From positions 87,906 through 151,905 of the forward strand of contig NZ_JABZEC010000006.1 of assembly GCF_013385145.1 (NCBI RefSeq): a stretch of 64,000 nt of DNA, in the 5' to 3' direction. The translations under genes and the position numbers were made by a program. Shown piece by piece: positions 1 through 7,980 of the stretch. The number at the start of each line of letters is the position of its first letter. Within the stretch, counting starts at the first letter, position 1. The notes beneath the pieces were generated by a model. It was not told where the DNA came from, did not search any database, and saw nothing but the letters and a program-made list of their open reading frames with translations. The DNA is from Bombilactobacillus apium. GTDB lineage: Bacteria > Bacillota > Bacilli > Lactobacillales > Lactobacillaceae.

Positions 1-1331
1 TTGTTTTTCTACAAAAGGGAAGTCAGTTTTTTCGGCAACATTTGGTTGGAATAACGCGGTGGATTTTTGGAATTATTGTTCTCTTACAGATCTTTGTTTT
101 AGCCAATGTAACCTCGTCCATTAACTGGGATCCAAGCTATGTAATTCACGGAGTATTAGACATTCGTTCCATGGATACTTATCTTTCAATTAATCCCAAT
201 AACTCCTTGTTTTTCTTTGTTATCTACGTTTACAATAAAATTGTTTCGACCTTTATTCCAGCCTTAAACGGCCACTGGTTTAGTTTTCAGTTATTAAACA
301 TTTTTATTATGGATCTTTCCGGTTTTGTCTTGTTTAAAGCAACTAAGAATTTATTAAACCGCAAAGTGGCTTATTTAACACTATATTTCTATATGTTTTT
401 ATTCTTATTGTCCCCTTGGATCATGGTGCCCTACACAGACGAGATTAGTTTCTTATTGGTGAGTATCGTCTTATATTTATATTCTATTTTGAATTTCCAA
501 GCTCCCAAAGCTTATTGGAGCTTAATGGTTTTGATTGGCATCTTAACCGGAATCATTTATTTGTTCAAACCATCAGCAATCGTCTACTTGATCGCCTGGT
601 TCTTAATTAATTTACTTCAAAGCTGGCGAGGGAAAAAGTTTCTAATTCGCAAATTAGTTATTTTGGGAGTTTTATTAGTTAGTTTTGCGCTTCCGAATGT
701 CGCTTTTCAACAGTTTATGAGAATCCAAACTTTGGTGACAATTGATTCCAGACAGGCGCTGCCTTGGACTCATTTTGTCATGATGGGCATTACCGGTAAT
801 GGTGGTTTTAATCATCCCGACTTAGAGGTAGATAAGGCGATTGCCGACCCCACTTTGCGGAAAGAGTCAAACATTCATATTATTAAGCAGCGTCTAAACG
901 ATTATAAAATAGCTGGTTATGCTAAATTTTTAATTCAAAAGTATTTCAATAATACCGATCGGGGAGATTTCGGTTGGGGTACTGATGGTAATGGACAGGT
1001 ACCTAAACATAAGGCCCATAATCGGATCCAGTCAGCTTTGCGAGATACTTACTACCAGCAGGGACGAAAGACTAATATTATGCGTTTTTATATGCAGGTT
1101 ATTTGGTTAGTTTTACTAACCGGAATGGCCTTAACCTTTAAGGTCCAAGGAAAATCATATTTATTAATTGGGATGAAATTAACAATGATTGGTGGGCTGA
1201 TTTATTTACTCTTATTTGAAGGTGGCCGCTCACGTTATTTGATTCAATATTTACCGTTTATGCTGATACTATCTTCGGTGGGAATTAGTAATTGGTGGAC
1301 TAATTATCGTCAACAAAAGTTGAAAGCTTAA
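1..1331 (+). CDS. Polytopic membrane protein, glycosyltransferase-like (5' end outside window)
   Basis: The reading frame (first codon at base 3) is open to the left edge, so this is the C-terminal part of a longer protein; the TTG at 42 is only the first possible start inside the window. About 430 residues are visible with roughly ten hydrophobic segments, for example WIFGIIVLLQIFVLANV and a C-terminal pair before a basic tail (NWWTNYRQQKLKA). A long extracytoplasmic stretch with NGGFNHPDLEVDK lies between membrane segments. The architecture resembles integral membrane proteins related to dolichyl-phosphate-mannose or ArnT-type glycosyltransferases that are common in lactobacilli; a role in cell-wall glycan decoration is inference. 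No catalytic motif can be confirmed. A strong terminator follows at 1424. Confidence 0.6.
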   Translation, partial: VFLQKGSQFFRQHLVGITRWIFGIIVLLQIFVLANVTSSINWDPSYVIHGVLDIRSMDTYLSINPNNSLFFFVIYVYNKIVSTFIPALNGHWFSFQLLNIFIMDLSGFVLFKATKNLLNRKVAYLTLYFYMFLFLLSPWIMVPYTDEISFLLVSIVLYLYSILNFQAPKAYWSLMVLIGILTGIIYLFKPSAIVYLIAWFLINLLQSWRGKKFLIRKLVILGVLLVSFALPNVAFQQFMRIQTLVTIDSRQALPWTHFVMMGITGNGGFNHPDLEVDKAIADPTLRKESNIHIIKQRLNDYKIAGYAKFLIQKYFNNTDRGDFGWGTDGNGQVPKHKAHNRIQSALRDTYYQQGRKTNIMRFYMQVIWLVLLTGMALTFKVQGKSYLLIGMKLTMIGGLIYLLLFEGGRSRYLIQYLPFMLILSSVGISNWWTNYRQQKLKA

Positions 1332-1423
1332 GATCTAAATAAAAATATATTTATAGAAAAGTACGCTATTTGCTAAGTCCGAATAAATACCTTCTACGAA
1401 ACAGAAAATTTATTCAAGATGTC

Positions 1424-1463
1424 ATAAGCCGAATGAGATTTGATTCTCATTTGGCTTATTTTT
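1424..1463 (+). terminator. Rho-independent terminator
   Basis: A 15-bp stem (ATAAGCCGAATGAGA against TCTCATTTGGCTTAT, with one G-T pair) and a 6-nt loop are followed by TTTTT. It ends the membrane protein transcript. Confidence 0.85.
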
Positions 1464-1473
1464 GGTCATTTTT

Positions 1474-1670
1474 CTATTTATCCATTAGGGCACTTTGGAT
1501 ACCTTTTGAATTAGTTTGGTAGCCGTCGGAGATTATGAAAAATTTCACTTCTCTAGTTTGGTCATTTACCTGAGCTTTTACCTCGGCAAGCGTTCAAATA
1601 AACCCGCTTGGGAGCCTAAATCTAACCGCAGTTGGTAGTTGCTGGGATGTGTATGTAAATTTTTATCCAT
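1474..1670 (-). pseudogene. Small unrecognised gene with one frameshift
   Basis: On the minus strand an ATG at 1670 opens a frame reading MDKNLHTHPSNYQLRLDLG. About 30 codons in, it hits TAA, but moving the frame by one base at CGCTTGCC (near 1593) continues cleanly as AEVKAQVNDQTREVKFFIIS and then to TAG at 1474-1476. The total is 197 nt, one short of 66 codons, so a single missing base would restore a ~65-residue protein. I do not recognise the family. Upstream on that strand an AT-rich stretch with TATAAT-like sequence could be a promoter. Real gene with a sequencing error, or recent pseudogene; sequence alone cannot decide. Confidence 0.4.
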
Positions 1671-1755
1671 CTATTATTATTTCCCGCATTATTAATTATT
1701 TCCATTTTATTATAGTATAAGTGCTTTTTTAAAATATTAGATTTTAAAATAGCTT
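1671..1755. other. AT-rich spacer between divergent units
   Basis: With the flanking 1474-1670 remnant this makes a gap of nearly 500 bp between confident genes. Apart from the promoter and cre site of the next gene I see no further ORF, RNA gene or repeat here. Confidence 0.5.
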
Positions 1756-1784
1756 TTGAAAGCGAATTCAACTACAATTAAGAT
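1756..1784 (+). promoter_or_regulatory. Promoter with overlapping cre-like site for the GH32 gene
   Basis: TTGAAA (1756-1761), a 17-bp spacer and TAAGAT (1779-1784) form a sigma-A-type promoter. TGAAAGCGAATTCA at 1757-1770 matches the cre consensus TGWAANCGNTNWCA at 13 of 14 positions and overlaps the -35 box, so CcpA bound here would exclude RNA polymerase (inference). Confidence 0.65.
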
Positions 1785-1822
1785 AGTTAATACAAATTGA
1801 ATGGGGAAAGAAGTTGTGTATT

Positions 1823-3538
1823 ATGAAAAAATGGCAGATTTGGAGCCTAGCAATGGGAGTGCTCTTGGGGATAAGCGCAGGGGTAAGTTCTGCGCAGGCA
1901 GAATCTTTAACCTCTACAGAACACGTAGGACGTTATCATCTAACAACAGTGGATGGTTGGTCTAATGACTTACAATCAATTATTTGGAATGCTCAGGGAC
2001 AATATTATGATCTTTACTTTTTACATTCAGCTGATGGAGCTAGAAATCCCTTTGGACCACAGGGACAAAATTGGAATCATACAACAACCAAAGATTTTGT
2101 TAAATTTACTCCTCAAAATAACGCTTTGAAAGCTTTTGGGCCCCAAAAAAGCACTAGTTGGAAAAGTGCTTGGACAGGAACAGTAATCGCTAATCAAGGT
2201 CAAATTAAGGGAGTTCCCCAAGGAGCCTTAGTTTCTTATTTTAGTGGATTATCTCAAAAGGATGGTTCACAAAATATTTGGGCGGCTTGGTCTGATGACC
2301 AAGGTAAGACTTTTACGCATCCACTTAATAATGGAGCACCAGTTTTAGATCATTCTTGGACTTGGGCCTCTCCCAATCACAGTGACGAACGTGATCCCGG
2401 GGTTTTTTACTGGAACAAGAAGTTAATTATGTACGTTGCTGAAGGTTCTCAGTTAGGTGTTTATCAGTCGCAAGATGGCCTGAAATGGTCGAAGGCTGAA
2501 GCCGGAACAACTTCTAAAATTGGTCCGGCGGACTTTATGCGAGGTTTAGATTCTCGCGATAGCGCTCCGGTGGAATGTCCGACTTTAAAAACTTTGACTT
2601 TACCCAATGGTCAAAGTAAACAAGTACTCTTCTATGGCGGGAAAGCGCCTCATAATGGACAAACAACGGGTACTTATTACGTTGTCGGTCACTTAAACGA
2701 TGCTGGAATCTTTCAACCAGAAACCGATGCCAAACGTTTAGATCAAGGTTCCGATTATTATGGCGCCAACTTTAGTGGTAATTCAGATTTGAAACAAGCC
2801 GATTCTGAGATTATTTCGATGGGATGGGTTGGCAATTGGAATTATATTTCGAATGGAGTGCATAGTGATCCTGCCGGTCAATCTCCTTATGCTCAACGGT
2901 TAGGTTCTTACAGCTTGGCCCGTAAACTGCAATTACAAAGCGATTTAACTTTAAAGCAGACCCCAATTTATCCAATTCCTAAAAAACAAACAGAAACCAA
3001 AGCCACGGTGGAAGAACCGGTTAATGATCGCACCGGTCAGAAGAAATACAGTATTGGCCAAGATACCAATGGTAAAATTTGGAATTTATTTGATAAACCG
3101 AACTTGGGCATAAATAAATTCTATAACCTAAAGTTTAAAAATACCCAAGCTAATTATCAGGGACGAATTTATCTGCATATCTGGCAAGGCTCTGATTATG
3201 TAAAATTTAACTATGATCCTAGCAATGGGGCTTATCTTGTAAACGGCGAATCTGGTGAATTAAAGAACGGTTTTAATGGTCAAGGAGGAGCTGATTATTA
3301 CGCCAATGGCGAATTAGGTCAAGGAAGAGGCTACTTCAATAATTCTGGAGTTAGCCAGCAAAGTGAAATTCAACTGCAAGTCTTTACTGACCAAAACTCA
3401 ATTGAAATTTTCTTTCCTAATGGTCAAAGTTATACTGTAGCTCGTTTTGGTAGTGCAGCTCAACAAGATTTTAAGATTTATACTGAAGATCCAACAGGTG
3501 CCAACCAAGTTTTAATTAGCCAAGCCGATTTAGGTTAA
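1823..3538 (+). CDS. Secreted GH32 fructan hydrolase (levanase / beta-fructosidase type)
   Basis: Glycoside hydrolase family 32 enzyme predicted to cleave fructans or sucrose-type beta-fructosides outside the cell. ATG 1823 is chosen over TTG 1814 because it starts a classic signal peptide (MKKWQIWSLAMGVLLG, cleavage after AQA) and sits 12 nt after GGGGAAAG. The five-bladed propeller motifs are visible: WSND (Asp49, nucleophile; variant of WMNDPNG), AWTG, ERDPG (Asp191, transition-state stabiliser) and ECPTL (Glu251, acid/base). The last ~170 residues fit the C-terminal beta-sandwich. There is no LPXTG anchor, so it is probably released or loosely attached. The altered first motif (NDLQS instead of NDPNG) is worth noting; endo-levanase versus exo-activity cannot be decided. 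Single-gene unit with its own promoter, cre site and terminator. Confidence 0.85.
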   Translation: MKKWQIWSLAMGVLLGISAGVSSAQAESLTSTEHVGRYHLTTVDGWSNDLQSIIWNAQGQYYDLYFLHSADGARNPFGPQGQNWNHTTTKDFVKFTPQNNALKAFGPQKSTSWKSAWTGTVIANQGQIKGVPQGALVSYFSGLSQKDGSQNIWAAWSDDQGKTFTHPLNNGAPVLDHSWTWASPNHSDERDPGVFYWNKKLIMYVAEGSQLGVYQSQDGLKWSKAEAGTTSKIGPADFMRGLDSRDSAPVECPTLKTLTLPNGQSKQVLFYGGKAPHNGQTTGTYYVVGHLNDAGIFQPETDAKRLDQGSDYYGANFSGNSDLKQADSEIISMGWVGNWNYISNGVHSDPAGQSPYAQRLGSYSLARKLQLQSDLTLKQTPIYPIPKKQTETKATVEEPVNDRTGQKKYSIGQDTNGKIWNLFDKPNLGINKFYNLKFKNTQANYQGRIYLHIWQGSDYVKFNYDPSNGAYLVNGESGELKNGFNGQGGADYYANGELGQGRGYFNNSGVSQQSEIQLQVFTDQNSIEIFFPNGQSYTVARFGSAAQQDFKIYTEDPTGANQVLISQADLG

Positions 3539-3558
3539 ATAACAATTAGAAAGATCAA

Positions 3559-3596
3559 AAAACTGATTATCGTTAATCAACGATAATCAGTTTTCT
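3559..3596 (+). terminator. Rho-independent terminator after GH32 gene
   Basis: A perfect 16-bp stem AAAACTGATTATCGTT / AACGATAATCAGTTTT with loop AATC is followed by CTTAT. The U-run is part of the stem. Confidence 0.85.
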
Positions 3597-3614
3597 TATA
3601 GAAATCAAAGAGTT

Positions 3615-3628
3615 ATCAGAATTCTGAT
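3615..3628. promoter_or_regulatory. Perfect 14-bp palindrome, candidate operator
   Basis: ATCAGAATTCTGAT lies 61 bp upstream of the oxidoreductase/rgg-like unit in an AT-rich promoter region. A dimeric regulator could bind here, possibly the Rgg-like protein encoded two genes on; that link is inference. Confidence 0.35.
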
Positions 3629-3689
3629 TATTAAAAAAAGAAGAAATTGTTTATCCTGAAAGCTAGTTTAACAGCAAAGGATAATAATT

Positions 3690-4583
3690 ATGCAAGCTTT
3701 AGTTCAGACTAGCAATGATGGAAGATTAAGTTCAATTCAACTTGTAAATTTACCCCAGCAAGCATTAGCGCCACTGACGGTTGAAGTCCAAGTCACAACG
3801 GTACCCTTATTACCTTATGATTTACGACAAGTTCAAGGCGAATTACCAGGGAAAACTCCGCGGGTTTTGGGCTACGGAGCTGTAGGAAAAGTGACCAAAG
3901 TGGGACAATTTCGTAATTCTGGATTATTACAGCAAGGAGTTTTAGTGCTCAATCCTCGAGGGACTTGGCAAGAGAGCTTATCGACCACAATTCCGCCTTT
4001 TTTGATGATTATTCCGGAAGGAATCTCTGATCAGTAAGCCGCGACAATCGTTGGTGGATTAGATACGGCTTACTTATTATTCAAGAAGATAATTCGTTCT
4101 AATTATCGGCAGATTATAATTTTTGGAGCAGATTCGGTGATCGGCTTAAGCATCCTGCAATTATTAAAGTCCAAGCCAATAATCAAGATTTGGTCTCAAG
4201 TTCGTTCAACAGCCCAAACTTATTTTCACAGTCGTCGTCAAGAGTACGATTTACCAGCCTATCAGCAATTGTTACCAAGAGGCTTAGAAGCGGCTTCAAC
4301 ACTCGTCATTGACTTAGCTGGTAGGGTTGAAAATTTAGTGCCTCTTATTCAGCAAAGATTACCGGTTTGGAGTTTAATTTTATCCCAGACGGTGGGAATC
4401 CAATTTATTAGTGGCCCCATTTGGCCAGCTGATTATCGACACTTATTATATTTAATGCAGACTGGACAAATCCACTTACCTATTGCTCGGCAATTTCCGT
4501 TGAATGATTTTTTAGCTGCTTTTAAATATCAACAGCAAGCTCCCCACCGGGGGCGACACTTGCTGCCCTTTCCTAGAGTATAG
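3690..4583 (+). pseudogene. MDR-family (quinone oxidoreductase-like) dehydrogenase with one nonsense codon
   Basis: A 297-codon frame is broken only by an in-frame TAA at 4035-4037; the two halves, 115 codons and then on to 4583, are in the same frame. The first half is a GroES-like domain with VLGYGAVGKVTKVG and ends in IIPEGISDQ; the second continues AATIVGGLDTAYLLF and QIIIFGADSVIGLSILQLL, the NAD(P)-binding Rossmann segment. Family members commonly have Gln or Glu just before the AA pair, so CAA to TAA is the likely change. Substrate unknown; members reduce quinones or enones with NADPH. The TAG stop overlaps the GTG start of the Rgg-like gene, so the pair is co-transcribed. Confidence 0.75.
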
Positions 4584-5449
4584 TGTATTTGAAAAATAAT
4601 TTTGAGGGAGGAAGAAATCTGGAAAATTATGCGGCCACGATTCGCCAAAGAATTGGGAATTTAATTAGAGGCAAGCGGCGAAAGATTCAGTTGTCTCAAG
4701 CCCAGTTAGCTCAAGATATTTGTTCACAGGCTTTAATTAGTAGTCTAGAGAAAGGGGAATACTTACCAAATACGGCTGTTTTAATTCAACTTTGTCAGCG
4801 GTTGCAGGTCTCTTTAGATCAAAATTTTTTGAATACTAAACTACCCTTTCAAGAGGCTGCTTTGGCCAGTAAAGTTTTTACTCTTTGTAAGGAGCGACGT
4901 TATCGAGAAATGTTACAGTTTTTGGATCGGCCAGCAACGATGATTAGTTTAACGGCTGCTAGTGACTTTCAAATTTATTACTATTATTACGCTTGTGCTA
5001 CTTATCAAGCAATTCATAATTTAGCTACTAGTCAACGTTACTTAAAGATGGCTCTTTCCTACACCAAATTAACTTCGCAGGCAATTCCGCAAACAGAGAT
5101 TGAGATTTTAATTGTCAATGCCTTAGCGACAATTAAAGCGCAATTGGAGGAGTCCAAACGGTCACAAGTTCTATTTAAAAAATCACAAACTGGCTTAGAA
5201 AAGCTTGCGGATCCAGCAGAAAACTTGAATGTCATTAATTATTACTACGGAATATTTTTAATGAATTTAGGAGACTTTTTAGCTGCCCAAAGAACTTTAA
5301 TTACTGGTTTTGATCAGGTAGTACGAGGGGAGTCCTATTTTATGCTGGCTGATTATGCTTTATCATTGGTGGATTGCTATCAGCACTTAGGAAGACTTGA
5401 CCAAGCTGCTCAATATCAGCAGCGTTATGAAGTTTTTCATAATCTTTAA
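4583..5449 (+). CDS. Rgg/GadR/MutR-like transcriptional regulator
   Basis: The N-terminal HTH_3 domain is visible (IRQRIGNLIRGKRRKIQLSQ to ISSLEKGEYLPN), followed by ~200 residues of helical repeats rich in Tyr and Leu (YYYYACATYQAIHNLATSQR), the Rgg arrangement in which a TPR-like domain binds a peptide or ligand. Length 265-288 fits the family. The start is unusual: GTG 4583 overlaps the upstream stop but has no ribosome site, whereas GAGGGAGG (4604-4611) lies 7 nt before a CTG at 4619, which would give LENYAATIRQR, the usual length of Rgg N-termini. A CTG start is therefore possible; I give the longer frame. No short peptide gene is evident next to it. Probable target is its own operon. 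Confidence 0.75.
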   Translation: MYLKNNFEGGRNLENYAATIRQRIGNLIRGKRRKIQLSQAQLAQDICSQALISSLEKGEYLPNTAVLIQLCQRLQVSLDQNFLNTKLPFQEAALASKVFTLCKERRYREMLQFLDRPATMISLTAASDFQIYYYYYACATYQAIHNLATSQRYLKMALSYTKLTSQAIPQTEIEILIVNALATIKAQLEESKRSQVLFKKSQTGLEKLADPAENLNVINYYYGIFLMNLGDFLAAQRTLITGFDQVVRGESYFMLADYALSLVDCYQHLGRLDQAAQYQQRYEVFHNL

Positions 5450-5458
5450 TAAGATCTT

Positions 5459-5594
5459 AGTTGCGGGGAATTAGCGCTTGAACTTCACGTTCTGATTGGC
5501 AAGGATTAACGCCCCAACAAATTAAGAAAATACAGCGAACTTAGAAGAAAGTCCAAGCAGCACAGCGCAAAACAAAAACGATTCAACCGCAACT
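5459..5594 (+). ncRNA. Candidate rod-shaped structured RNA, unassigned
   Basis: No ORF. The ends pair perfectly (AGTTGCGG 5459-5466 with CCGCAACT 5587-5594). Inside, GCTTGAACTT (5476-5485) pairs with AAGTCCAAGC (5549-5558) with one mismatch, GTTC (5489-5492) with GAAC (5537-5540), and TTGG (5496-5499) with CCAA (5514-5517). A terminator at 5616 follows, giving a ~200-nt unit on the plus strand. The long irregular hairpin with internal bulges recalls 6S-like RNAs, but I cannot assign a family and it may be only the 3'-UTR of the regulator gene. Confidence 0.35.
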
Positions 5595-5615
5595 TTAGCA
5601 GTCGAATCGTAGAAG

Positions 5616-5658
5616 CCAAGGATTTTAGTTGCATAAAGAACTAGGATTCTTGGTTTTT
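5616..5658 (+). terminator. Rho-independent terminator
   Basis: A stem of about 15 bp with three G-T pairs (CCAAGGATTTTAGTT / AACTAGGATTCTTGG) is followed by TTTTT. It closes the Rgg-like unit or the candidate RNA and faces the end of ppcA. Confidence 0.65.
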
Positions 5659-5675
5659 GTTGAAAAATTTAAGTT

Positions 5676-7187
5676 TTAGCCTAAGAAGTGGCGTAGTTGA
5701 GCTTGCCGGTCAATTAAAGCGGTAATCGCCACACTAGCGCCATCCTTAATCTGAACAATCTGTTGGGTCAGTTGATGATGCAATTCTTGCTCCTTGGTTT
5801 GGGGACCCAAATCAAAGCCTAAAATTTGTTGGAGAGTTAAGATATCCGTTTTTACTTCATTCCAAGCCGGATTAGTGGCCGCTAAAATTGCTAGACTATC
5901 AAGATTGACGTAAGCGGCTAATTCGGTAAAGTCAGCTTTTAAGTGCGGATAATGGCGCACGAAAACGCCCAGTTCAAGAGCGGATAGGGAAGCTAAAGCT
6001 CGTCCAAAACCAATAAATTCTGGGGGAACGCCAATTGCATAAAAAGAACCGGTAAAGTTAATTGCCCGTGGCAAAGCTTGACCATCAACTTCCCGAGAAT
6101 AACCTAAAACGCCCACGTGTTGGCGCCGGTCTCGTCGTTTAGGAAAGGCTTGGAAAATAGCCTGCATATCGGGAATTAATTGATCTAAAGTTTGTCGATA
6201 AAATTGAGCTGATTTTTCTGCAATAGCAATCAGGGTTTCTTGATCGTCGGCTTCGATAACTAATGGTTGAGCTGCCGGTAATTGTTCTTTTAGTTGTTTA
6301 ATCGCCGTTTGGACTTCAGCTAAAGGATAATCGTAGCGAAAAGCACTTTGGGCGGTAACCGTTCGGACGCCAGAAAATTCTTGTACAAAACGGTCAATTC
6401 TCCGAGGGGAAAGGCCACCTCTAAAAATTGCTGAACCCATCCCCGTAATTGGATAAACGGGGATGTTTTCTTGCTGAGAAAATTCATATAGACGCGCAAT
6501 GGCTAGTTTATTACCGGTGATCGAATTCATAAAGCCAGAAGAAAGGGCAGAATCGGAACTAGCTAGGAAAATCCGTAAATAGGGTGGACGAAAACCAAAG
6601 TAGTCCAAGTGCATTTGCAGGTATTTGTCTAAGATTTTCGAAGCATTGAGTTGGGTATCAAAATTTTCGAAAAGCGGAATCATTTCCAGATAGGGATTAT
6701 TTTTTCGTTGGGCAGTAAAGACTTGCTGCTTAAAGGTTGCTAATTGTTCAAAACGTTCTTGCATTGTAAAGATTTGTTCGGCTCGTTGAGCCATCGGTAA
6801 AATGGCTTCAAATAAAGGACGTTTTTGAAAATTTAAATCTTGAGCAAAGTCTTCCGCAGACAAGAAGGTCGTCATAGCTTGCATTAAACTGTAGCCTTTT
6901 TCTTCCCAAATGTTCGGAAAGCGGAAGGTAATAAATTTATCTATTCCCAATTGATGTTCTTTAAAATAATCGTACTTCGTAGAAAAGAGACGATCGATCA
7001 CTGCTGCGTCGGCATGTTTTCCTTCCCAATCCCACATGTATTCATCAACGTCGAGCGTCGAAAAATTTTCAAAAGCTTCCGTTGTTTCGTTATAAGCTGA
7101 GATGAAAGGGTTTTGATTTAGATCCCAAAAAGCCGCCTGAGCATTGTCGGGATGTTGTGTTCCCATGGTAACTGGTATTTTACGCAT
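5676..7187 (-). CDS. ppcA: Phosphoenolpyruvate carboxylase, archaeal type
   Basis: Carboxylates PEP with bicarbonate to oxaloacetate, an anaplerotic route to aspartate and fumarate in organisms without a full TCA cycle. The 503-residue length and the N-terminus MRKIPVTMGTQHPDNAQAAF match the short archaeal-type PpcA found in Leuconostoc and Oenococcus relatives, not the ~900-residue bacterial enzyme. Further conserved-looking blocks are FITFRFPNIWEEKGYS, RIFLASSDSALSSG and VGVLGYSREVDG. ATG 7187 is preceded by AAAGGAG. It is monocistronic and convergent with the Rgg-like gene. Unlike pyruvate carboxylase it needs no biotin, which is of interest because the biotin uptake genes lie next door. 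Confidence 0.92.
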   Translation of the reverse strand: MRKIPVTMGTQHPDNAQAAFWDLNQNPFISAYNETTEAFENFSTLDVDEYMWDWEGKHADAAVIDRLFSTKYDYFKEHQLGIDKFITFRFPNIWEEKGYSLMQAMTTFLSAEDFAQDLNFQKRPLFEAILPMAQRAEQIFTMQERFEQLATFKQQVFTAQRKNNPYLEMIPLFENFDTQLNASKILDKYLQMHLDYFGFRPPYLRIFLASSDSALSSGFMNSITGNKLAIARLYEFSQQENIPVYPITGMGSAIFRGGLSPRRIDRFVQEFSGVRTVTAQSAFRYDYPLAEVQTAIKQLKEQLPAAQPLVIEADDQETLIAIAEKSAQFYRQTLDQLIPDMQAIFQAFPKRRDRRQHVGVLGYSREVDGQALPRAINFTGSFYAIGVPPEFIGFGRALASLSALELGVFVRHYPHLKADFTELAAYVNLDSLAILAATNPAWNEVKTDILTLQQILGFDLGPQTKEQELHHQLTQQIVQIKDGASVAITALIDRQAQLRHFLG

Positions 7188-7224
7188 TAGTTTCGTTCTC
7201 CTTTAAACTATACTACGATTAGTC

Positions 7225-7249
7225 AAACTAAATTAGTTTTATCTTAGCA
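7225..7249 (-). promoter_or_regulatory. ppcA extended -10 and palindrome at the start site
   Basis: Read on the minus strand, TGCTAAGAT (7241-7249) is an extended -10 element. Just downstream, at the expected start of transcription, lies AAACTAAATTAGTTT (7225-7239), a palindrome around one central base that could be an operator. No -35 of quality is seen. Confidence 0.35.
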
Positions 7250-7330
7250 CGTTTAAGAAGAGATTAAAAACCAGTTTTTTAAAGAAAATTAGTTAAATAT
7301 AAATCTAATCTTGTATCAATCTTTTTAAAG

Positions 7331-7373
7331 TAGTAAACCAATTGTTGAAATGTGGTTGACTATCTTTTATAAT
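7331..7373 (+). promoter_or_regulatory. BirA-type operator overlapping the bioY-birA promoter
   Basis: TTGAAA (7345-7350), 17 bp, TATAAT (7368-7373) is a near-consensus promoter. Across it lies an inverted repeat, TAGTAAACCA (7331-7340), 12 bp, TGGTTGACTA (7353-7362), which resembles Firmicutes BirA operators of the GTTAAC-N-GTTAAC type. The downstream BirA has a DNA-binding domain, so biotin-dependent autoregulation is likely. Confidence 0.75.
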
Positions 7374-7419
7374 ATTGCTGATCTTGCAGAGAAGTTTTAA
7401 AATCAAAAGGAGCAAAGAG

Positions 7420-7968
7420 ATGCAGCAAAATTTAACTTTGAAAAAAATGATAATTACCGCCTTAATGGTCGCGATCTTAGTGATTTTAGGACTCTTTCCG
7501 GGAATTCCCTTGGGAATTATTCCCGTTCCTATTGTTCTTCAAAATATGGGTGTCTTGTTGGCCGCGACCTTGTTAGGTGCCCGTTGGGGGACGACCGCCG
7601 TGGGTTTATTTCTAATTTTAGTTGCTAGTGGCTTACCATTTTTATCTGGAGGTCATGGGGGAATTGCGGTTTTCGTTGGTCCGACGGGGGGCTATTTAAT
7701 TGGCTGGCTGCTAGCACCCTTAGCTATCGGTTACGGCAATCAACTGGGGCGAAGCCAACAAACTTGGTGGAAAGAATTAATTGTCGTTCTAGTGGCGGGG
7801 GTTGCTGTGATCGATTTTTGTGGTTCTTTGGGACTTTCTTGGCAAGCCCGAATTCCTTTGACAAGTGCCCTCTGGTCCAACTTAATCTTTATACCGGGAG
7901 ATATCATCAAAACGCTAGTGGCGGTCTTTTTAGCTCGCCGTTTACGAAAAATTAAACGCTTTGTTTAG
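7420..7968 (+). CDS. bioY: Biotin ECF transporter S component BioY
   Basis: Membrane substrate-capture protein for biotin that works with the shared ECF module (EcfA, EcfA', EcfT), whose genes are not in this window. 182 residues, about six membrane segments. Family blocks visible: GIPLGIIPVPIVLQNMGVLL, VGPTGGYLIGW and FIPGDIIKTLVAVFLA. ATG 7420 is chosen because AAAAGGAG lies just before it; a longer frame from 7375 lacks a site. birA follows after 12 nt, so the two form one operon for biotin uptake and attachment. The absence of bio synthesis genes nearby suggests salvage. Confidence 0.92.
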   Translation: MQQNLTLKKMIITALMVAILVILGLFPGIPLGIIPVPIVLQNMGVLLAATLLGARWGTTAVGLFLILVASGLPFLSGGHGGIAVFVGPTGGYLIGWLLAPLAIGYGNQLGRSQQTWWKELIVVLVAGVAVIDFCGSLGLSWQARIPLTSALWSNLIFIPGDIIKTLVAVFLARRLRKIKRFV

Positions 7969-7980
7969 GAGGTTGAAAGC

